From assembly GCA_023389045.1 (NCBI GenBank), contig JAEWEZ010000014.1, forward strand, positions 20,457-84,456: a stretch of 64,000 nt of DNA, given 5' to 3'. Under the pieces are notes generated by a model. The model was given only the letters and a program-made list of their open reading frames with translations, did no database searches and had not been told where the DNA came from. The first letter of the stretch is position 1, and the number at the start of each line of letters is the position of its first letter. Of the stretch, positions 1 through 8,304 are shown one piece after another. The translations under genes were made by a program, and so were the position numbers. This DNA comes from Actinomycetes bacterium (lineage in GTDB: Bacteria; Actinomycetota; Actinomycetes; Actinomycetales; Dermabacteraceae).

Positions 1-5
1 TCACC

Positions 6-1940
6 ATGCAGTCTTCCGCCCGTAACCACGTCACCGGGCGCGGTCGGCGTTTCCTGCCGCTGGCTACCGCCGCGGCCGTGATCGCAGCCGGGATGGTGCT
101 CCCGTCGGCAGCCATCGCCGGCCCGCACTCCGGACTCTCCCCCGCCGCTCCGTCGGTCGGCGTTGTCGCCCCCGCCGCCCCCTCGGATAACGTCAAGGAC
201 ATCCTCATCCTCGAGGAAGGCCACGTCGATGCCTTCAACGTGCTGTACGAGAAGGGCAAGCTCGTCCTCACCCTCAAGGAGGATGTGACCGGCTCGCATG
301 TGCTGCAGAACCCCGAGAAGGTCGAGATGCACGTGAAGAGCGCAGCTCTTCGCGAGATCCCCAAGGGCTTCCCGGGCGAAGGCAAGAACTACTTCCTGCC
401 CCAGACCCAGGATCACAACCTGCTCTGGCCGGGCTGGGACACCCTGAGCACCACTCCGGGTAAGAAGGACGGCCTCTCCGAGCACATCGACATCGAGTTT
501 ACCGAGGTCGAGGGCCCCGGCAAGATCCTCCTGTTCGAGAGCGGTTGGGCTGGCGCCTCCCCGATGCTCAAGGGCGGCAAGTACGAGGTCAAGACTGGCG
601 CTGTGCGCGAGCAGACCTTCCCCGCTCACACCCACGCCAACTGGGTGTTCACCAAGCCCGGCATCTACAAGCTGAAGGTGCGCGCCACCGGCAGCCTCAA
701 GGGCAAGAAGATCTCCACCGAGACCCTGACCTACACCATCACCGTCGGTGATGAGTTCCGCGGTAAAGGCCACAAGACCGAGGAGCCGGCACCCACCCCG
801 CCGCCTTCGGAGGAGCCGACTGAGCAGCCCACCGAGAAGCCCAAGCCGACCGAGAAGCCGAAGCCGACCGAGAAGCCCAAGCCGACGGAGAAGCCGAAGC
901 CTGCTCCGTCCCAGCCGGCGCCCTCGCAGCCTGCACCGCCGGCCCCGAAGGAGCCTGAGGCTCCGGCGGAGCCCGTCTGCAAGCCCACCCAGGTGATCCG
1001 CGACGCCACCAAGGATGAGATCGCCTCTGCCCTCGCCGGTATGGAGAGCACCACGGGCGGGAAGCGCACGGTCAGCGGCTCCCACACCATTCCTCGGATG
1101 GCGCATGTGCACCCCAACTGGGTCTTCACCAAGCCCGGCACCTACAAGGTGAGCATCCGCATCTCCGGCACCCTGAAGAACGGCAAGAAGGTCTCTGACA
1201 CGACCACCCTGACCTTCAACGTCGGTAATGGCGCCCGCGGTATCTCCTCGGGTCACTTCGACCTCGGCGCCCGCCTCGAGGGTGGCAAGCTCGTTGCCTC
1301 GATGAAGGACGACCGTAAGGCTCCGGCCGTCTGGGTGAACCCCTCCTCCACCCCCTTCGCCGTGGGTAGCGCCGGCCACCTCAAGGCTCCCGCCGGTATC
1401 GAGTTCGTGGCCCCCAAGGGCTCCGATGTCTGGATGATCGGCAGCTCCCAGGTGCCGAACATTCCGTGGGTGGGCACCAACTCCATGCACGAGTCCATCG
1501 CCAACGGCACCACCGGTGCGCTGACCATGCAGCTCGTGGGCGTTCGCGGCCCGGGCAGCCTGGCTGTGTTCGAGTCCGGCAACTTCGGCACCATCGTTGG
1601 TAAGCGCTGGTTCACCTCGACCGTCACCGCCCCCAAGACCGTGAAGGTCAACCCGGGCGACATCTCCAAGATCAAGCGCACCGAGAAGGAAGCCAAGGTG
1701 GGCCAGGTCTTCGTGGCGGGCGGCAAGGCCAAGATCAAGGAGATCGTGGGCCGCACCCCCGAGGGTGACGCTTGCGAGCTGCCCGAAGGTCTGCTGGGCT
1801 CCGGCAAGGCCGGTGGCTCCAACGGCTCCGGTGGCAGCCTTGCCCGCACCGGTACCAACGCCTCCACCATGGGTATCGTCGCGGCCCTGCTGATGGGCCT
1901 CGGCGGCGGCCTGGCTGTGCTGCGCAGGCGTTCTGCGTGA
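6..1940 (+). CDS. Sortase-anchored surface protein with choice-of-anchor M repeats
   Basis: 644 aa. An N-terminal signal peptide (about residues 1-40) is followed by an actinobacterial surface-anchored repeat (about 65-255) that opens with a GHVD motif and closes with HTHANWVFTKPG. Then comes a Pro/Lys/Glu spacer (about 258-325) containing KPTE tandem units, and a second repeat in swapped order: HVHPNWVFTKPG at about 370, then GHFDLG at about 415. It ends with an LARTG sorting signal, a hydrophobic segment and RRRS, so a sortase should link it to peptidoglycan. The next four genes run the same way and encode a metal-type ABC transporter, so a role as surface receptor or metal relay is likely (inference). 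His-rich motifs suggest metal contact. The start lies at the window edge, so a promoter cannot be judged. Confidence 0.85.
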   Translation: MQSSARNHVTGRGRRFLPLATAAAVIAAGMVLPSAAIAGPHSGLSPAAPSVGVVAPAAPSDNVKDILILEEGHVDAFNVLYEKGKLVLTLKEDVTGSHVLQNPEKVEMHVKSAALREIPKGFPGEGKNYFLPQTQDHNLLWPGWDTLSTTPGKKDGLSEHIDIEFTEVEGPGKILLFESGWAGASPMLKGGKYEVKTGAVREQTFPAHTHANWVFTKPGIYKLKVRATGSLKGKKISTETLTYTITVGDEFRGKGHKTEEPAPTPPPSEEPTEQPTEKPKPTEKPKPTEKPKPTEKPKPAPSQPAPSQPAPPAPKEPEAPAEPVCKPTQVIRDATKDEIASALAGMESTTGGKRTVSGSHTIPRMAHVHPNWVFTKPGTYKVSIRISGTLKNGKKVSDTTTLTFNVGNGARGISSGHFDLGARLEGGKLVASMKDDRKAPAVWVNPSSTPFAVGSAGHLKAPAGIEFVAPKGSDVWMIGSSQVPNIPWVGTNSMHESIANGTTGALTMQLVGVRGPGSLAVFESGNFGTIVGKRWFTSTVTAPKTVKVNPGDISKIKRTEKEAKVGQVFVAGGKAKIKEIVGRTPEGDACELPEGLLGSGKAGGSNGSGGSLARTGTNASTMGIVAALLMGLGGGLAVLRRRSA

Positions 1941-1945
1941 ATCGA

Positions 1946-3505
1946 ATGAGCACCACCGCCCGGCGCACGCTGATTGCGTGCGCCGCGGCGGCGGCCCTCG
2001 CGGCGGGGATCATCCTCCCGGGCACCACAGCGGGCCCGGCGGGTGATCCCCGCCCGCAGGTCGTGACGACCACCGGCATCCTGCGCGATCTGGCTTCCCG
2101 TGTGGCGGGAGAGGACGCAAAGGTCACTGCCCTTGTGCCCGACGGCGCCGACCCGCACTCCTTTGAGCCCACGCCCCGGGCTGCCCGAGACATCGCCTAC
2201 GCGGACCTCGCCCTGTCCAACTACCTGATGTTGGAAGAGCAGTCCCTGATCCGCACGATCGACGCGAACCTCAGCCCGAATGCCAAGCATCTGGCGCTGG
2301 CGGAGGAAGCCTCAACGCGCGGCGCCGAGATCATCCCGCTGGTTGAGAACCGCTCCCTGGATGCGGTGTGGCTCGGTCTGCGCGTGATCGAAGACCCCGC
2401 TGCCCCCCGTGACCGTCTGGCCCAAACCGAAATGCGCGCCACCCGGATCGACGGACCCGGCGCGTTCCACGGGTACGTGACCGGCACCTTCGGGCAGCCC
2501 CAGAGCATTTTTGATTCCTCCGATGGGATCGATAAAAAAGACGCCACCCTCCTGCCCCAGGATGCCCATACGCATGTGAGCTGGGCCTTCACCAAGGCCG
2601 GGGTGTACCACGCCGAGATCGAGGCGCAGCGCGTCAACTCCGATGGCCCCACCCTGAGCGGCACCCTCGTGGTGGTCGCCGGCCAGGATCCGCGGGACAT
2701 CCCCGAGCTGCAGGGCCGCACCGTTCTGGATGCCGGCCACGCGGACCTCACCGCAGACTTCGCTGAGAAGCGCATGGCCATGCGGGTGGACACCCTGGAC
2801 GGCCCGCAGATGCTTGCCCTGGACGACATCGTGGTTCATGTGCCGCCCAAGGGCCTGCTGCCCGTGCCCTCCGATCCGGCCTTCCGCTTCATTGCCCGCC
2901 CCGGCAGTGACGTCTACCAGTTGCCGCAGGCGGTGCTGGGCCGTCACGTGCACGGCGAGATCGACCCGCACCTGTGGCAGGACGTGACCAACGCCCAGGC
3001 CTACGTCGAGGTCATCCGCGACAACCTGATCGCGATCGACCCGGAGCACCGTGCGGGATACACCCAGCGTGCCGAGGCCTACCTGCGGGAGCTCGATGAG
3101 GTGGACGCCTACGTGAAGTCCGCCATCGACTCGATCCCCGAGAAGAACCGGCACCTGGTCACCACCCACGACGCTTACGGCTACCTCGCCAAGCGGTACG
3201 GCATGGACGTTGCCGGCACCGTCTCCCCCGCCCCCGGGCAGGAACCGTCGATCGCTGACCGTCGCCGTCTGGCCACCACCCTGCGGGACCTCAACGTTCC
3301 CGCCGTGTTCGTCGAGCAGACTGCCGGACCCGCCTCCGACTCCCTGACCGACGCCGCTGCTCTTGCCGATGTGAAGGTCTGCCCGATCTGGGGCGATGCC
3401 TTCAGCGAGCACGTCACGACCTATGCGGACATGATGCGCGCGAACGCCGACACTCTCGCGCGCTGCCTCGGCGGGAAACCCGCCGGGCATCATGACCGCG
3501 TCTGA
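1946..3505 (+). CDS. Anchored-repeat ABC transporter, metal-binding (ZnuA-like) protein
   Basis: 519 aa with an N-terminal export signal (about 1-30). The halves at about 35-130 and 335-519 form a ZnuA/PsaA-type cluster A-I binding protein. Likely metal ligands are His71 in DPHSFEP, His342 in DPHLWQD, Glu in VFVEQ and Asp in IWGDAF. Between the two halves sits about 200 residues of the same repeat found in the flanking genes (HTHVSWAFTKAG, then GHADL), so the protein is a solute-binding fold interrupted by a surface-repeat domain. It begins 5 nt after the upstream stop; an in-frame GTG at 1937 is an alternative start. It probably delivers Zn or Mn to the downstream permease. The family type is secure, the metal is inference. 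Confidence 0.88.
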   Translation: MSTTARRTLIACAAAAALAAGIILPGTTAGPAGDPRPQVVTTTGILRDLASRVAGEDAKVTALVPDGADPHSFEPTPRAARDIAYADLALSNYLMLEEQSLIRTIDANLSPNAKHLALAEEASTRGAEIIPLVENRSLDAVWLGLRVIEDPAAPRDRLAQTEMRATRIDGPGAFHGYVTGTFGQPQSIFDSSDGIDKKDATLLPQDAHTHVSWAFTKAGVYHAEIEAQRVNSDGPTLSGTLVVVAGQDPRDIPELQGRTVLDAGHADLTADFAEKRMAMRVDTLDGPQMLALDDIVVHVPPKGLLPVPSDPAFRFIARPGSDVYQLPQAVLGRHVHGEIDPHLWQDVTNAQAYVEVIRDNLIAIDPEHRAGYTQRAEAYLRELDEVDAYVKSAIDSIPEKNRHLVTTHDAYGYLAKRYGMDVAGTVSPAPGQEPSIADRRRLATTLRDLNVPAVFVEQTAGPASDSLTDAAALADVKVCPIWGDAFSEHVTTYADMMRANADTLARCLGGKPAGHHDRV

Positions 3506-3532
3506 CCCTTCCACCTGTTCAGGAGAACACCC

Positions 3533-4630
3533 ATGAAGTCTTCGATCACCGTCTCCCGACGGGGCCTCGTGCTGGGCACCGCCGGTCTGACCGGCGCCCT
3601 CGCCGCGAGCGGCCTCACCGCTCCCGTCGCGCATGCCGAACCCTCCGATGAGCCGAGTAAGGATCCCGCGCTCGAGCAGACCGTCGAGGAGAACGAAAAG
3701 TTCGTCAAGGGCGAGCCGGCCCTGCTCGACGCGGGCCACGTGGACCTCGGCCCCCGTCTGATCGATGGTGAGTGGATTGCTGCCGCCCGCGACGACTCCC
3801 AGGCCCCGCCGGTGTGGCGTCTGCTCGAAGACATCGTCTTCCAGGTGCACGACAAGGGCATCCTGACGCTGCCGGAGGATCCGGTGTACGGCTTCACCGG
3901 CGCCAAACCGGGTGAGCAGGTGTGGGCGATCCCGCAGGTCGAGATTGCCGGCGTGGTCTGGCTCGGCTGGAGCACCCAGGATCCCAACGTCGTCAATGCC
4001 AATCTGCGCGGCATGACCCTGCGCTTCCACAGCATCCAGGGCCCCGGCCTGATGAGCCTGTTCCTGCAGCCGGGCAACTTCGCACCGCCGCAGCTGCTGG
4101 TGGACCCCAAGGGTGAGTTCCCGCAGGACATGTTCGCCGAGATCAACACGCACGTGCACGCCAACTGGGTGTTCACCAAGCCCGGCGTGTACCTCGCCGA
4201 CCTCGAGTTCCACGCTGAGGACAACAAGGGCAAGGTGTACAGCGCCTCCACGACCATGCGTTTCTCCGTGGGCGATCAGACCTCCCCCGATGAGGCTCGC
4301 GAGGCCACCTGGGCAGACGGTAAGGGCCCCGAGGCTCGCGCTGCTGCCGCCGGTGGGAACGCCGGTGGAAAGTCCGACGGTGGTGGCGCCACCGGTGGCA
4401 GCACCGGTGGCAACGGTGAGAAGGGCGCGAAGGGCAACGCCCAGGCCGAGGAGAAGAAGGAAGGCGCCGGCACCACCGCGCTGCTGGTCGGTGGCGGAAT
4501 CGCGGCCGTCGCTGCGATCGGCGGTGGCGCCTTCGCACTCTCCCAGCGCAAGCGCAATGCTGCGGCGGAGGACGCCGCCTGGGGTGAGAACTCCTCCGAG
4601 GGCGGCAACGCCGAGGGAAGCGAGCGATGA
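3533..4630 (+). CDS. Tat-exported choice-of-anchor M repeat protein with C-terminal membrane anchor
   Basis: 365 aa. The N-terminus has a twin-arginine type signal (SRRGLVLG, then AHAEP at the likely cleavage site). One complete surface repeat (about 60-245) opens with GHVDLG and closes with HVHANWVFTKPG. A Gly-rich linker (about 265-310) leads to a membrane helix (about 318-340) with a positive QRKR tail. No LPXTG motif is seen, so this copy is probably membrane-held rather than sortase-linked. A good ribosome site (AGGAG at 3522) precedes the ATG, and the end overlaps the ATPase gene by 4 nt (ATGA), which indicates translational coupling. Its likely role is a cell-proximal partner of the sortase-anchored repeat protein. 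Confidence 0.83.
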   Translation: MKSSITVSRRGLVLGTAGLTGALAASGLTAPVAHAEPSDEPSKDPALEQTVEENEKFVKGEPALLDAGHVDLGPRLIDGEWIAAARDDSQAPPVWRLLEDIVFQVHDKGILTLPEDPVYGFTGAKPGEQVWAIPQVEIAGVVWLGWSTQDPNVVNANLRGMTLRFHSIQGPGLMSLFLQPGNFAPPQLLVDPKGEFPQDMFAEINTHVHANWVFTKPGVYLADLEFHAEDNKGKVYSASTTMRFSVGDQTSPDEAREATWADGKGPEARAAAAGGNAGGKSDGGGATGGSTGGNGEKGAKGNAQAEEKKEGAGTTALLVGGGIAAVAAIGGGAFALSQRKRNAAAEDAAWGENSSEGGNAEGSER

Positions 4631-5418
4631 GCGCAGGCATCGAGCCCGCCGCGAGCACTGAGCAGGCGGCATCCGCCCCGGTCTCCACGACCGCGGAAGC
4701 TCCGCTGCAGGCGGAAGGGATCGCCGTGGACCTTGGCGGTCGCCGAGTGCTGCGCGATGTGAACATCCGCGTGGAGGCCGGTCGGATCCACACCCTGCTC
4801 GGACCCAATGGCGCCGGTAAAACCACCCTCGTGCGCACCCTGCTGGGCCTGCAGAAGCCCGCCGCAGGGCGCGTGCGGACCGTCGGGCGCCTCGGCTACG
4901 TGCCGCAGCGCACCGATATGGACTGGGACTTCCCGGTGACGGCGCAGGACGTCGTGCTGCTCGGGCTGGTGCGCAGCATTAGCCGTTTCCGCGGCCCTCG
5001 CAAGGAGCATCACGAAGCGGTTGCGCGCGCCCTGAAAACGGTTCGTCTGGCCGATCTGCGTCACCGCCCCATCGGCGAAATGTCCGGTGGTCAGCGTCAG
5101 CGTGTGCTGATCGCCCGGGCCCTGGCCCAGGGGCCGTCGGCGCTGCTGCTCGACGAGCCGTTCACGGGCCTGGATATGCCCTCGCAGGAGCTGCTGTCGG
5201 ATCTGTTCCGGACGCTCGCCTCGCAGGGCTGCGCCGTGCTGATGTCCACCCACGACCTCACGCACGCCCTGGATATCGCTGACCGCGTGACCCTGCTGAA
5301 CCGCACGGTGATCGCGGATGCCGGCCCGCATGAGCTGACCGACCCCGAGCCCTGGATGCGCACCTTCGAGGTGACCGAGCGCTCGCCCCTTCTGCGCCAG
5401 GTTGGCGCCGTCGTCTGA
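4627..5418 (+). CDS. Anchored-repeat-type metal ABC transporter, ATP-binding protein
   Basis: 263 aa ABC ATPase that powers the adjacent permease. Visible motifs are Walker A GPNGAGKTTL (about residue 59), Q-loop PQRTDMDWDFPVT, signature MSGGQRQRV (about 153), Walker B ALLLDEPFTGLD and switch H in STHDL. The MDWDFPVT Q-loop is typical of the ZnuC/MntB metal branch. It has an extra 30 N-terminal residues rich in Ala/Glu/Ser. It overlaps the upstream gene by 4 nt and is followed after 52 nt by the permease, so it sits in a five-gene operon. Confidence 0.92.
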   Translation: MSAGIEPAASTEQAASAPVSTTAEAPLQAEGIAVDLGGRRVLRDVNIRVEAGRIHTLLGPNGAGKTTLVRTLLGLQKPAAGRVRTVGRLGYVPQRTDMDWDFPVTAQDVVLLGLVRSISRFRGPRKEHHEAVARALKTVRLADLRHRPIGEMSGGQRQRVLIARALAQGPSALLLDEPFTGLDMPSQELLSDLFRTLASQGCAVLMSTHDLTHALDIADRVTLLNRTVIADAGPHELTDPEPWMRTFEVTERSPLLRQVGAVV

Positions 5419-5470
5419 GCGGATCTGCCGCCCCACCCGCCCCGTCCGCTCCCGTCACGAGAGAGACCCC

Positions 5471-6391
5471 GTGCTCACCCCCCTCGACTTCCTGAACGAC
5501 CTGACCAACCCGCTGTTGGTCTTCCTGCCCAAGGCGCTGTTCGTCTCGGTGCTCAGCGCGCTGGTGTGTGCCGTCGTCGGCACCCACGTGGTGCTGCGCG
5601 GCATGACCTTCATCGGTGACGCCGTGGCGCACGCCGTGTTCCCCGGTATCGCCGTGGCCTTCGTGCTGCAGGGTTCCCTGCTGCTCGGTGGCGTGATCGC
5701 CGGTGTGCTCACCGCCGTGCTGATCGCCCTCTTTGGGCAGCATCGGCGGCTGCGTGAGGACAGCGTGATCGGCGTGTTCTTCGTGGCCGCCTTCGCCCTC
5801 GGCATCGTGATCATGTCGCGCGCGCCCGGCTATGCCGGCTCGCTGCAGTCCTTCCTCTTCGGTTCGATCACCGGTATTCCCGACGGCACCCTGGTGCTTT
5901 CTGCGGTGTTCGCCGCGGGCGTGCTCCTGGTGCTGATGTTCATGCATCGCGACCTGGTCGCGGTGGGTATGGACCGCGGTTATGCGGCGGCGATCGGTCT
6001 GCCGGTGCTTATGCTCGATGTGCTTCTCAGCGTGCTGGTCACGCTCGCGGTGGTCATGAGTATTCAGACCATCGGCAACATCCTGGTGATCGCCCTGCTG
6101 GTGACCCCGGCGGCGACGGCGCGTCTGCTCACCGAGCGGGTGGTGCCGATGATGGCTCTGGCGGCAACCACGGGTGCGGTGAGCGCGGTGCTTGGCATCT
6201 ACCTGTCGTGGTCTTTGGACCTGCCGACGGGCGGCACCATCGTGCTCGTGACCACCCTGCTGTTCGTGCTGGCCTGGCTGCTGAGCCCGCGGCACGGGGT
6301 ACTGCGGATGCTGATGTCCGGGCGTCGCGCCTCGGTGAAGGTCAGCGATGATGCGCCGAAGCCGGAGGCTGCTGCCGCGCCTGTGGCTTGA
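5471..6391 (+). CDS. Anchored-repeat-type metal ABC transporter, permease
   Basis: 306 aa, integral membrane protein with about eight hydrophobic segments, of the ABC-3 (ZnuB/MntC-like) family that moves Zn2+/Mn2+ across the membrane. Conserved features are the HVVLRGMTFIGDAVAHAVFPG stretch and the motif around ALLVTPAATARLL. The GTG at 5471 is chosen because it follows GAGAGA at 5461 and makes the protein start like family members; longer readings add a charged, non-homologous leader. It is the last gene of the metal-uptake operon. The next gene is convergent. Confidence 0.9.
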   Translation: MLTPLDFLNDLTNPLLVFLPKALFVSVLSALVCAVVGTHVVLRGMTFIGDAVAHAVFPGIAVAFVLQGSLLLGGVIAGVLTAVLIALFGQHRRLREDSVIGVFFVAAFALGIVIMSRAPGYAGSLQSFLFGSITGIPDGTLVLSAVFAAGVLLVLMFMHRDLVAVGMDRGYAAAIGLPVLMLDVLLSVLVTLAVVMSIQTIGNILVIALLVTPAATARLLTERVVPMMALAATTGAVSAVLGIYLSWSLDLPTGGTIVLVTTLLFVLAWLLSPRHGVLRMLMSGRRASVKVSDDAPKPEAAAAPVA

Positions 6392-6479
6392 GGTGGCTGT
6401 GGGCTGAGGTGCTGCGGGCTGAGGACCCTGGCCCGAGGTGCCCCGATGTACGCGGGCCACTCCAGCACCGCCGTGCCGC

Positions 6480-8183
6480 TCAGGTGCCGCAGAAGGTCAC
6501 GATCTGTTCCGACCCCTCCCCGGCGGTCTCGAGGTCCTCGAGGCCGCCGTGGTGCGTATAGGGGTCGCGTACGGCGGTGAGGATGCGTTCGACGGGTTCG
6601 AGGTCCCCGGCCTCGGCGTGCATGAGCGCGCGTTCCAGGTGGGCGTTGCGGGGGATATAGACGGGGTTCCGACGGGTCATCTCGGCGGCGGCAGCATCGG
6701 CTGCGGGGCCGGTGCCGCGCAGGGCCTGCCAGCGGTCGCGCCATGCGGGCCACGCGGCATCAGCGTGGAGTGCGGCGAGCGCCGTTTCACCGGCGACCCC
6801 GGTGTTCCCGGCACATTCCGCAGAACCGGCAGCCCTCGTCGTCCCTGCCTCTTCTGCGTCTTCTGCGTCTTCGTCGTTACCGGATTTCCCGCCCTCCTCC
6901 GCGAGCGCGCGCAGCGTGAGGGTGTGGTCGGCCTGCACCTTTTCCATCAGGGTGAAGAGGTCGGCGGCAAGAGCCCGCACCTCCTCCAGACGGCTGAGCG
7001 TGGCCGGTTCCGTATCGGCTCCGACGTGGATGCCGAGGCGCGCCGCCATCTGCCGTGCCCAGGCCAGCAGGAACTGCGGTTCGAAAGCTTCCAGCACAGC
7101 GGTAGCTTTCTCGACCGCTGCCTCGGGGTTTTCCGCGTCGATCACGGGAAGCAGGGCTTCCGCGCAGCGCGAGAGGTTCCACAGGGCGATCCCGGGCTGG
7201 TTCCGATAGGCGTAGCGTCCGCCGGTATCAATCGAGCTGAACACCGCCCCGGCACGGTGCACGTCGAGGAAAGCGCAGGGCCCGTAGTCAATGCCCTCGC
7301 CCGAGAGGGTCATGTTGTCGGTGTTCATCACGCCGTGCACAAAGCCGGCCGCCATCCATTGCGCGATCAACTCCGCCTGCGCCGTTGCCACCGCACCCAA
7401 CAGACCGAGGGCCTGCTCGGGCGCGGGGAGAGCCGCCAGATACGGGTGGTGACGGTGAATCGCATGGTTCACAAGCGTCTCCAGCACCGTCGGCTCATAA
7501 CTCCAGGACGCCAGCTGGAGCGTGCCGACCCGCAGGTGGCTTGCGGCGACGCGCACGGCGAGCGCGCCGGTTTCCGGACGGATACCGCGGCGCGCCTGGA
7601 TCTTCTCGCCGGTGGTGAGCACGGCGAGGACGCGGGAGGTGGGAATCCCCTGGTAGTGAAGGGCTTCGCCGACCACGAGTTCGCGCAGCATCGGGCCGAG
7701 GGGGGCTTTGCCGTCGGCGCCGGGGCGGGCAAAGGGTGTGCGTCCGGCGCCCTTCAGGTGCAGTTCGCGGCGGGCAGCGCGGGTGTCGAGGAAGTCGCCG
7801 AGGAGTACGGCGCGACCATCACCCAGCATTGGCACCGCACTGCCGAACTGGTGGCCGGCATAGGCCTGCGCGGTGGTGGTGGGGGTTTGTGCACGGGCGG
7901 TAGTTCCAGAGCTGTTGGTAGATCCAGAGTTGTTAGTAGTTTCAGCGCTGGTGGTCGTTCCCGGGCCGGGGGTGGGGTCCGGGGTGGGGCCGACGGGGCC
8001 TTGCCCGGTGAGCCAGGCGATTCCGTCCGGGGTGCGCAGCTCTTCAGGGTCGAGGCCGAGCTCGATGGCGAGCTGCTCGTTCAGGTGCACAATGCGCGGC
8101 GCAGGCGGGGTGTCGGCACGGTGTGGCACCGAGAGTTCCGGGACCGCCTGGGCGTAGGTCTGGTGCAGTGCGGGCAGGCTCAT
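6480..8183 (-). CDS. selO: Protein adenylyltransferase SelO (YdiU family)
   Basis: 567 aa. SelO is a kinase-fold enzyme that transfers AMP from ATP to Ser/Thr/Tyr of target proteins and has been linked to redox stress. Visible are the N-terminal QAVPELSVPHRADTPP block, AYAGHQFG, GRTPFARPGADGKAPLG, and the metal/catalytic stretch NTDNMTLSGEGIDYGPCAFLD (broken here only by its name as one motif). The C-terminus is FCGT, so a Cys (TGC codon) stands where vertebrate SelO has selenocysteine. It is longer than E. coli YdiU because of a Thr/Ser/Asn/Pro-rich insertion at about residues 88-130 and an acidic insertion at about 425-455. It is transcribed alone, convergent with the metal operon. Confidence 0.93.
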   Translation of the reverse strand: MSLPALHQTYAQAVPELSVPHRADTPPAPRIVHLNEQLAIELGLDPEELRTPDGIAWLTGQGPVGPTPDPTPGPGTTTSAETTNNSGSTNSSGTTARAQTPTTTAQAYAGHQFGSAVPMLGDGRAVLLGDFLDTRAARRELHLKGAGRTPFARPGADGKAPLGPMLRELVVGEALHYQGIPTSRVLAVLTTGEKIQARRGIRPETGALAVRVAASHLRVGTLQLASWSYEPTVLETLVNHAIHRHHPYLAALPAPEQALGLLGAVATAQAELIAQWMAAGFVHGVMNTDNMTLSGEGIDYGPCAFLDVHRAGAVFSSIDTGGRYAYRNQPGIALWNLSRCAEALLPVIDAENPEAAVEKATAVLEAFEPQFLLAWARQMAARLGIHVGADTEPATLSRLEEVRALAADLFTLMEKVQADHTLTLRALAEEGGKSGNDEDAEDAEEAGTTRAAGSAECAGNTGVAGETALAALHADAAWPAWRDRWQALRGTGPAADAAAAEMTRRNPVYIPRNAHLERALMHAEAGDLEPVERILTAVRDPYTHHGGLEDLETAGEGSEQIVTFCGT

Positions 8184-8304
8184 GCTCCTCCTTCTGCCGG
8201 GCTCATCCTCTGCAGAGCCGCCTCGTCAGCAGGACCTCGTAAGCAGTGTGTCCCGTCGTGCCATCCCTCGTCACGAACGCGTTCCCGGGATCAGCTGCGT
8301 CGGC

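Noticed and set aside
2312..4672. Long minus-strand open frame across the metal-uptake operon
   Set aside because: Same antisense effect; the plus strand carries recognisable domains and ribosome sites.
6480..6500. Selenocysteine at the SelO C-terminus
   Set aside because: The codon is TGC (Cys), followed by Gly-Thr and a normal stop.
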